The notes beneath the pieces are model-generated. The model had not been told where the DNA came from, did not search any database, and was given only the letters and a program-made list of their open reading frames with translations. Both the position numbers and the translations under genes were made by a program. Source: Dunaliella salina (taxonomy: Eukaryota > Chlorophyta > Chlorophyceae > Chlamydomonadales > Dunaliellaceae). Taken from it: DNA of 11,101 nt. Location: contig MU069767.1 of assembly GCA_002284615.2 (NCBI GenBank), positions 117,793 through 128,893 on the forward strand. The letters run 5' to 3'. Shown in pieces: positions 6,245 through 11,101 of this stretch; positions within the stretch are counted from its first letter, which is position 1, and every line of letters begins with the position of its first letter.

Positions 6245-6616
6245 AGGCCCAGGTGCTACACGAGTTGGCCTCAGCTCTGTATGGTACAGGAAAAACACAA
6301 ACTGTCAAGAACACACGGTGCACGACATGAGCAGCAAAAAGCCCAAGGATTCTGTCGGCCCTTGTATTTCAGGCCCAGGTACCACGCGATGTGGCCTCAG
6401 CTCTGTGTGGTACAAGGAAACACAAGCAGTCAAGAACACACGGTGCGTCACATGAGCAGGCAAAAGCCCAAGGATCCTGTTGGCCTTAGTATATTATAGC
6501 TAGTATTTTGTAGGCCCAGGCGCCACACGATGTGGCTCCAGCTTTGTGTGGTACAGGGAATCATAAAGGGTCAAAAATACGTCGTAAGGCATGAGCAGTC
6601 AAAAGCATGCCCAAGG
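6245..6616. repeat. Tandem repeat of three units, 126-141 bp
   Basis: Units start with AGGCCCAGG at 6245, 6371 and 6512. Each contains GTGGCCTCAGCTCTGTGTGG or a variant, then a CAAGAACACACGGTGC-like part, and ends with ATGAGCAG-CAAAAGC-CCAAGG. The second unit is longer because of an AT-rich insertion near 6488-6511. The third lacks the ACACACGG part and runs directly into the next array, whose units end in a similar GCATGAGC-GTCAAAAGC word. Confidence 0.85.
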
Positions 6617-7706
6617 GTGAGCATCGTCGCCAGTCTGTCAAAGCAAGCAATTGATAAAGAAAAGAAGGGGAGGCACCATCAGTAGAAATATGAGCTGTCC
6701 AAGCATGATAAAGGGGTGAGCATCGTCGCCAGTCTGTCAAAGCAAGCAATGGAGAGGGAGGAAAAGGGGAGGCACCATGAGTCAAAGCATGGAGGGTCAA
6801 AAGCATGATGAAAGGATGGGCAGCGCCGTCAATCTGTCCAAGCAAGTGCGAGCAATTGAGAAAGAAAAGAAGAGTCGGCACCGTCAGCCGAAGCACGAGC
6901 TGTCCAAGCATGAAAAAGGGGTGAACGTCGCCAGTCTGTCGGAGCAAGTATGTGCACTGAAAACAAAAAGAGAAGGAGAGGAGGCACCAGCAGTAGAAGC
7001 ATGAGCTGTCAAAAGCATGATATAAAATGAGCTCCGTCAGCCTGTCAAAACAAGTATGAGCAACAAGGGGGGGAGGCACCGTCAGTAGAAACATGATGAA
7101 AGGGTGAACGTTGTCAGTCTGTCAAAGCAAGTATGAGCTGTTGAGACGGAGAAGGGAGTGCACCAGCAGGAGAAGCATGAGCGGTCAAAAGCATGATGAC
7201 AGGGTAAACTTCGTCAATCTATCTAAGCAAGCATGAGCAGCTGAGAGAGAAAACAAGGGGAGGCACCGTCAGTAGAAGCATGATGAACGGGTGAGCGTCG
7301 TCGGCCTGTCAAAGCAAGCATGAGCTGTTGAGATGGAGAAGGGAGTGCATCAGCAGGAGAAGCATGAGCGGTCAAAGCATGATTACAGGGAAAGCTTCGT
7401 CAATCTGTCTAAGCAAGCATGAGCAACTGAGAGAGAAAACAAGGGGAGGCACCGTCAGTAGAAGCATGATGAAAGGGTGAGCGTCGTCAGTCTGTCAAAG
7501 CAAGTATGAGCTGTTGAGATAAAGAAGAGGGAAGCACCGACAGTAGAAGCATGAGCGGTCAAAAGCATGATGAAAAGGTAAGCGTAGTCAGTCTGTCATA
7601 GCGAGTTTAAGCAATGGGAGGGAGAAAAAGGGGAGGCACCAGCAGTCACAGCGGGAACTGTCAAAAGCATGATATAGGGTGAGCTTCGTCAGCCTGTCAA
7701 AGCCTT
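6617..7706. repeat. Minisatellite of about 77-106-bp units with a higher-order dimer
   Basis: Eleven complete units and a partial twelfth begin with GTGARC-TCGTC-GTCTGTC at 6617, 6716, 6816, 6921, 7027, 7104, 7204, 7291, 7390, 7477, 7578 and 7679. Shared words are CTGTCAAAGCAAG, GGGGAGGCACC, TAGAAGCATGA and AAAAGCATGATGAAAGG. From 7104 a 100-bp type and an 87-bp type alternate, so that 7104-7290 (187 bp) and 7291-7476 (186 bp) are nearly the same dimer. Long open frames across it, including a minus-strand one at 6561-7094, are products of the repeat and not genes. Confidence 0.92.
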
Positions 7707-7715
7707 CGGGACAAA

Positions 7716-7774
7716 TGTTAAAATAATGTTAAAATATGGGTCATAATGGGACGTATGTTAAAATATGTTAAAAG
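7716..7774. repeat. ATGTTAAAATA repeats, two pairs
   Basis: ATGTTAAAATA occurs as two close pairs separated by TGGGTCATAATGGGACG. This AT-rich word differs from the neighbouring minisatellite. Confidence 0.75.
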
Positions 7775-7861
7775 TGGAATGATACAGGTTTTGTTTCAAG
7801 GTCTGCATGGAGATCCCTTGTGCAAGGAGACAAGCTATCAAGGCATTGAAGAGGAGAAGGC

Positions 7862-7874
7862 GGGGGGGGGGGGG
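7862..7874. repeat. G13 homopolymer
   Basis: Thirteen G in a row after AAGGC. The length is unreliable in most sequencing methods. Confidence 0.9.
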
Positions 7875-7879
7875 CACTA

Positions 7880-7975
7880 TCAGTCTTGACTGAAAAGCAT
7901 GAGCAGTTGCGAGTATGCAGGGAGAGAAATGCCAGTCGAGGTATGAGGGAGGAAAAGGGGAGGCACCAAAGGATA
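7880..7975. repeat. Detached, degenerate unit of the 6617-7706 minisatellite
   Basis: It contains AAAAGCATGAGCAGTTG, GAGGGAGGAAAAGGGGAGGC and ACC in the same order as in array units, separated from the array by about 170 bp of other sequence. Confidence 0.6.
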
Positions 7976-8750
7976 AAAACAGGTCAACAGGAAGGGCCTG
8001 CCTCTTGTCCTGGGAGGGATCGATAGTGGGCTGCTTTAGCCTACAGAGGACGAAAAAGAGGGGCGTGATGCTGCCATCCTTGTCATTCTCTCAGGATAAA
8101 CACAGTGAGCGGCTCCCAGGGTCTGAGCTTGCATGATCCCAACGCAATTTGGCGGTGTTGTGAAAGGGATTGAGGTGGCAAGTGTGGTTAGAGCCGTGAA
8201 ATGAGGGTGACTCAAATGGAGGTTCAGTAGGCAGTCAGCCGTAAAGGGGAGCTACCCAGACAAGCAGTGCACAGCAGCTTCAAGCATTGGTCAGCAGAAA
8301 AGGCCAGGAAGAAAACGTCTGCCTTTGCTTTTCTATTGGAGCCACAGGAGCGCAGCGTAGGGTCCGACCAGAGGAGCCACAAAAAATAATCTCTTCCAAA
8401 ACCTTGCATGGCAAGGACTCATGAAAAGCAGTGCTGGACAAAAATCAGAAACCATGAAAGTGCAACGCTGCCCCCTCTGCTTAACATTCTGCACCCACAG
8501 CGCATGGCATGAAGATTCAGCCATACTTGCATGCTCTGCACTGCCCAGCGTACCAGCGTCAGTGACAAGAAAAGCAAAGTTCTTTTTAACAAGGTTCGTT
8601 TTGTCAAAAGGACAATGCATGACGGCAAAGCAGGTTACACACTGACGCAGCTCAAATCTTGTTTACTAACAAACACTCAATTCCAACCCTAAGGCTCGAG
8701 CCAAACCAAGCCTTATCACTCTTCCTTTTGCCTCAACATGGGATTGTTCA
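7976..8750. other. Unassigned region
   Basis: No recognisable gene. Short overlapping frames exist on both strands (for example plus 8421-8645 and minus 8333-8620), but none matches a family I know or has clear splice or codon support. Confidence 0.4.
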
Positions 8751-8751
8751 C

Positions 8752-8895
8752 CTGGGTAGAAGACCTCCCCCTTGGCCCTGGCTGCCAACGGGATCCTCTC
8801 CCTCCGACCATAGCACTGCTGCTGGTCGTGGTGTGGCGCAAGGCTCCTTCCTGCATGGCCATGCTTTGAGGCCGGGCCTTGGACATCCCCTGGAG
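8752..8895 (-). CDS. Candidate exon of an unidentified gene
   Basis: On the minus strand GACCTTGCAG (ending at 8896) could be an acceptor and ACCCAG|GTGAAC (8752|8751) a donor. The 144 nt between them are a multiple of three. Two minus frames are open: one reads MSKARPQSMAMQEGALRHTT, with a later GGRGSRWQPGPRGRSSTQ; another reads LAARAKGEVFYPG near the donor. Third positions are GC-rich, as in the candidate exon at 5250-5439. Because two frames qualify, the reading is not decided. I do not recognise either product. Confidence 0.2.
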
Positions 8896-8997
8896 CTGCA
8901 AGGTCTAAGCTATGGCACGTGCGGATCTCAGGCAGGTGGGGAATATGCGACAGTCCTTGCCCCGCGCAGTAGGTATCCTTGAATGATCGTTGCATCC

Positions 8998-9790
8998 AGG
9001 GGCTGCTGTCTGACAGGCTGCTCCGCTCAGGCTCTGCTGGGCTTGCGTCCTTCAGCCTGGAGGGATGCATGCACGGATTCGATTGAGAGCATGAGAGCAA
9101 ACCTCTTTGCATGCCTACATGCATGCTTGGGCTAATGTTAGACAGGCTGCCCCGCTCTGGCTCTGCCAGGCTTGCGTCTTTCAGCCTGAATGGATGCATG
9201 GACGGACACAATTGTGGGCATGAGGGGAATGCATGCATCCCCCTCATTCCATATCCCTGTGAATGCATGCATTAAAGAGGTGCCGTCTGTCTGGCAAGCA
9301 GCTCCGCTCTTGCTCTGCCAGGCTTGTCACTTTCAGCCTGGATGGATGCATCCATGGGTGCAATTGAGAGCATGAGAGTACACCTCTATGCATACATGCA
9401 TGGGCTGCTGTCTGCCTAACAGGCAGTTCCGCACAGGTACTGGCGGACTTGCGCCCTTCAGCCTGATGGATAAATGCGTGGATACAATTGAGAACATAAG
9501 GGTACACCTCTTTGCATGTGTTCAAGGGCTGCTGCCTGTCTGGCAAGCAGCTCCACTCTGGCTCTACCTCCTTCAGCCTGGATGGATAGATATATGGATG
9601 CAATTATGAGCATAGGAGCACATCTCTTTGCATGCATGTCTCAGAGGGCTGCTGTCCGACTGACAGGCAGCTCCGCTCCAGATGTGGCAGGTTCCACTTT
9701 CTCAGCCTCGATGGATGCATGGATGGATGTGATTGAGAGCATGGGAGTTCATCTCTGTGCATGCATGGGTGGATGCATAGCCAGATGCAT
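8998..9790. repeat. Tandem repeat of about 115-152-bp units with an internal hairpin
   Basis: The marker word TTCAGCCTGRATGGATGCAT recurs at 9051, 9180, 9332, 9457, 9572 and 9700, giving spacings of 129, 152, 125, 115 and about 129 bp. Each unit holds GGGCTGCTGTCTGnCAGGC, GCTCCGCTC, CTCTGCCAGGCTTGCG, the marker, CAATTGAGAGCATGAGAG and TGCATGCATG words. The minus strand translates into repeating peptides such as MHPSRLKDASPAEPERS in several overlapping frames (8666-9268, 9244-9603, 9604-9834), but unit lengths are not multiples of three throughout, so these frames are not one coherent protein. Confidence 0.88.
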
Positions 9791-9887
9791 GGATCAGTTG
9801 TTGTGTATGCGCACGTGTCTTTGTATGCATGCATGAGTGCAGCTGATGGGCTTGGTATGAGCAGGGTGCGAGGTTACCAAACACTTC

Positions 9888-9922
9888 ATACTAGTATATG
9901 GGGTGTCAAATACTAGTATACA
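9888..9922. repeat. ATACTAGTATA, two copies
   Basis: The near-palindromic word (core ACTAGT) occurs twice about 23 bp apart just upstream of the zinc-finger exon. Its function is unknown. Confidence 0.6.
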
Positions 9923-9930
9923 ATTTCTAA

Positions 9931-10245
9931 CTCAGAAACTCAGAATTTCCGAGCTCAGTGCAGCAGCCCTTTAAGAAGCACAAGCAGAGGTTTGTCATCC
10001 TTGTTGTTGAGGAGCTGCCAGGGAAGCTATGTGCACTAAAGTGCACGGGCTGCAAGAATATCATCAACCCAGCCAACCTCTCCCAGGCCATCAAGCAGCA
10101 CAACTTTAAATGTAAGCAGCCCATGGAGCCTGAGGTGGTAGACCTGGATCTGACAGGGGAAGGACCAAGCCACGGCACCAAGCGCTATGATCTTATGGGC
10201 ATGACCAGCCCACCTGGATGGTCATGTTATGTAAGGATGACCTGA
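9931..10245 (+). CDS. BED-type zinc finger exon, likely N-terminal part of a hAT-family transposase
   Basis: The frame is open from 9931, after TAA 9928-9930, to TGA 10243-10245. No good ATG precedes the domain, so an upstream exon is likely; TTTCTAACTCAG before 9936 or GAGCTCAG before 9959 could be acceptors. Counting from GTG 9958, FVILVVEEL (12-20) is followed by C29-T-G-C32, NPANLSQAIKQ (37-47) and H48-N-F-K-C52, that is C-x2-C-x15-H-x3-C, the BED finger signature. This fold binds DNA and is typical of hAT transposases and derived host factors. An acidic VVDLDL stretch and a basic KRYD segment follow. The frame ends soon after GTAAGG (10231), which is either a splice donor or the site of a one-base frameshift. 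Third positions are GC-rich. A non-autonomous hAT element lies immediately downstream. Confidence 0.5.
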   Translation, partial: LRNSEFPSSVQQPFKKHKQRFVILVVEELPGKLCALKCTGCKNIINPANLSQAIKQHNFKCKQPMEPEVVDLDLTGEGPSHGTKRYDLMGMTSPPGWSCYVRMT

Positions 10246-10331
10246 TGCCTTACTTCACAACTTTTGGCCCAGTCTTTCCCTTCAAAAATATCAGCAGTGG
10301 ATTCCTGGGGTCGAAAACCAAATCCCAGTAA
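10232..10331 (+). pseudogene. Continuation of the zinc-finger exon in a shifted frame
   Basis: In the frame one base away from the finger frame the sequence reads KDDLMPYFTTFGPVFPFKN and on to SKTKSQ, with TAA at 10329-10331. Composition and third positions remain coding-like across the shift, so a frameshift (or a read error) near 10231 would join it to the finger. The terminal CCA|GTAAGG at 10327|10328 is also a good splice donor, in which case the TAA would belong to an intron. Confidence 0.3.
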
Positions 10332-10374
10332 GGAGTGGTGTCATTTTTTTATTACTTTGTGGACTAGTACATAT

Positions 10375-10382
10375 ATATTAGT
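10375..10382. repeat. 8-bp target-site duplication, left copy (ATATTAGT)
   Basis: Identical to 10794-10801 and directly adjacent to the left terminal inverted repeat of the hAT element. Confidence 0.88.
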
Positions 10383-10793
10383 CAGGGATGGGTAATACAC
10401 GAATACGCGTATTTTCACGCATCGTTAAAATTGACTCGAATATCGCGTTTCGTAAAAAAGGCTGTTTGCGATACGTCAGAAAATACGTAGGCAAAATGCT
10501 TCGACAGGCCCTGTGAGATCTTCGAGAGACCTTCAAGTGACCTTCAGAGAGAGCTGCTGTGCACATCGCCAGCCAGGACCCTTCTTTCTTGGCATGTGTA
10601 AGTTCTTGTGGGCCTTGGGGGGTGTGTTGGGGTGGTTGGGGGGTAGTCGGGACTCCCTAGGAGGTTCCTCCCACCCAAAACCCTCCCTTCCATTTTTGGC
10701 CCTCCCATTCCACGTTTTAACGAGGCATATGCGTTCTTGCACATATTATACGCGCGTATCGTTAAGCCCAAACCCGCGTATGACCCATCCCTG
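10383..10793. mobile_element. Non-autonomous hAT transposon (MITE), 411 bp
   Basis: The left end CAGGGATGGGTAATACACG and the reverse complement of the right end, CAGGGATGGGTCATACGCG, agree over 11 exact bases and then with two mismatches to about 19 bp. CAGGGATGGG-type termini and 8-bp target duplications define the hAT superfamily; here the duplication ATATTAGT is perfect. Inside each end, GCATCGTTAAAA (left, 10420-10431) and GCCTCGTTAAAA (right end, minus strand) form a matching subterminal pair, which may be a transposase-binding site. No transposase frame exists inside; short frames on both strands are not convincing. A related autonomous hAT element would have to supply transposase. Confidence 0.88.
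10617..10651 (+). other. G-quadruplex motif inside the hAT element
   Basis: Runs G6, G4, G6 and G3 are separated by loops of 6, 5 and 5 bases, satisfying the usual G3+ with 1-7-base loop rule. Confidence 0.7.
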
Positions 10794-10801
10794 ATATTAG
10801 T
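10794..10801. repeat. 8-bp target-site duplication, right copy (ATATTAGT)
   Basis: Exact match to 10375-10382, next to the right terminal inverted repeat. Confidence 0.88.
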
Positions 10802-10859
10802 ATATCAGGAGGGAAGATTTCGTGTAACTTTTGGACAGCACGTGTTGATCCATTTCAAA

Positions 10860-11085
10860 AACTATATATTCAGATTCCTGAGCTATCGATTGGCATATGT
10901 ATGAGTCCAATCGGAGGGGGTTGGGGGGGTGGGAGGTCAGGGGGATCTCAACTTTTTGTGACCCCTCTCTAAAATTTTTCTGAGCCAATTCTACAAAATT
11001 TTAAATATATTATCGGATTCCTGAGCTTGAGAATTGTTGATTGGCACCCTATTTGTGCAAATTGAGTAGGCGGGGGGGTCTGTGT
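10860..11085. repeat. Diverged tandem duplication, period about 140 bp
   Basis: The block around 10862-10930 (ATATATT, then GATTCCTGAGCT, GATTGGCA, and a G run after GGAG) recurs around 11002-11080 (ATATATTATC, GATTCCTGAGCTTGAG, GATTGGCA, then a G run). The second copy has a short insertion after GAGCT. No gene is visible here. Confidence 0.7.
10916..10944 (+). other. G-quadruplex motif
   Basis: Runs G5, G7, G3 and G5 with short loops. A further G7 lies near 11072-11080 in the duplicated block. Confidence 0.7.
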
Positions 11086-11101
11086 GCATGTGCCCTTTAC
11101 G

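Noticed and set aside
6561..7094. 177-codon minus-strand open frame
   Set aside because: It runs across minisatellite units, repeats the same Leu/His-rich words and has no conserved domain; it is a by-product of the repeat.

Overview
The window looks like intergenic, repeat-rich nuclear DNA of a eukaryote. I see no bacterial operon, no Shine-Dalgarno-led gene and no long intact open frame. The retroelement protein tails, the GC-rich codon use of the few exon-like segments, the GT-AG splice signals and the dense minisatellites fit a chlorophyte green alga best. A Dunaliella- or Chlamydomonas-like alga is my guess from family resemblance, not a proof. There is one ambiguous base at 1887.

Bases 1-3300 are a graveyard of non-LTR retrotransposons. 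Four copies of one type of C-terminal tail are present (class 1: a GVxGTIY motif, then LGL, then a KLxxHxV helix). One is on the plus strand at the left edge, and three decayed ones are on the minus strand near 460-620, 1113-1285 and 2640-2950. A second type (class 2: SRFR-LRAH followed by a C-x2-C-x9-H-x4-C finger) occurs as a neat 655-bp insertion at 1830-2484 (minus strand) with a perfect 12-bp target-site duplication, and as a broken plus-strand fragment at 3031-3240. A tRNA-like head at about 911-1005 (minus) suggests a SINE between two of the class 1 copies.

Bases 3300-4500 hold little that I can name apart from an A-rich tract and a weak second tRNA-like segment near 4341-4433.

Bases 4500-9800 are dominated by tandem repeats: a 30-bp-type minisatellite (4503-4714), a 20-bp repeat (5045-5134), an exact 52-bp repeat (5499-5625), three units of 126-141 bp (6245-6616), eleven units of about 77-106 bp with a 186/187-bp higher-order dimer (6617-7706), and six units of about 115-152 bp carrying a covarying hairpin (about 8998-9790). 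Between them lie a few exon-like segments with splice signals. The best is on the minus strand at 5250-5439, with a possible 247-bp intron upstream that contains the 52-bp repeat.

Bases 9930-11101 contain a BED-type zinc finger exon (plus strand), as found at the N-terminus of hAT transposases. It is followed 52 bp after its second-frame stop by a complete 411-bp non-autonomous hAT element with an exact 8-bp target-site duplication. The right end is a diverged tandem duplication with G-rich tracts. The protein-level signals mostly belong to mobile elements. I see no host pathway and no convincing new defence or metabolic system. The most interesting points are the two cleanly delimited insertions, the hairpin-bearing repeat and the higher-order minisatellite.
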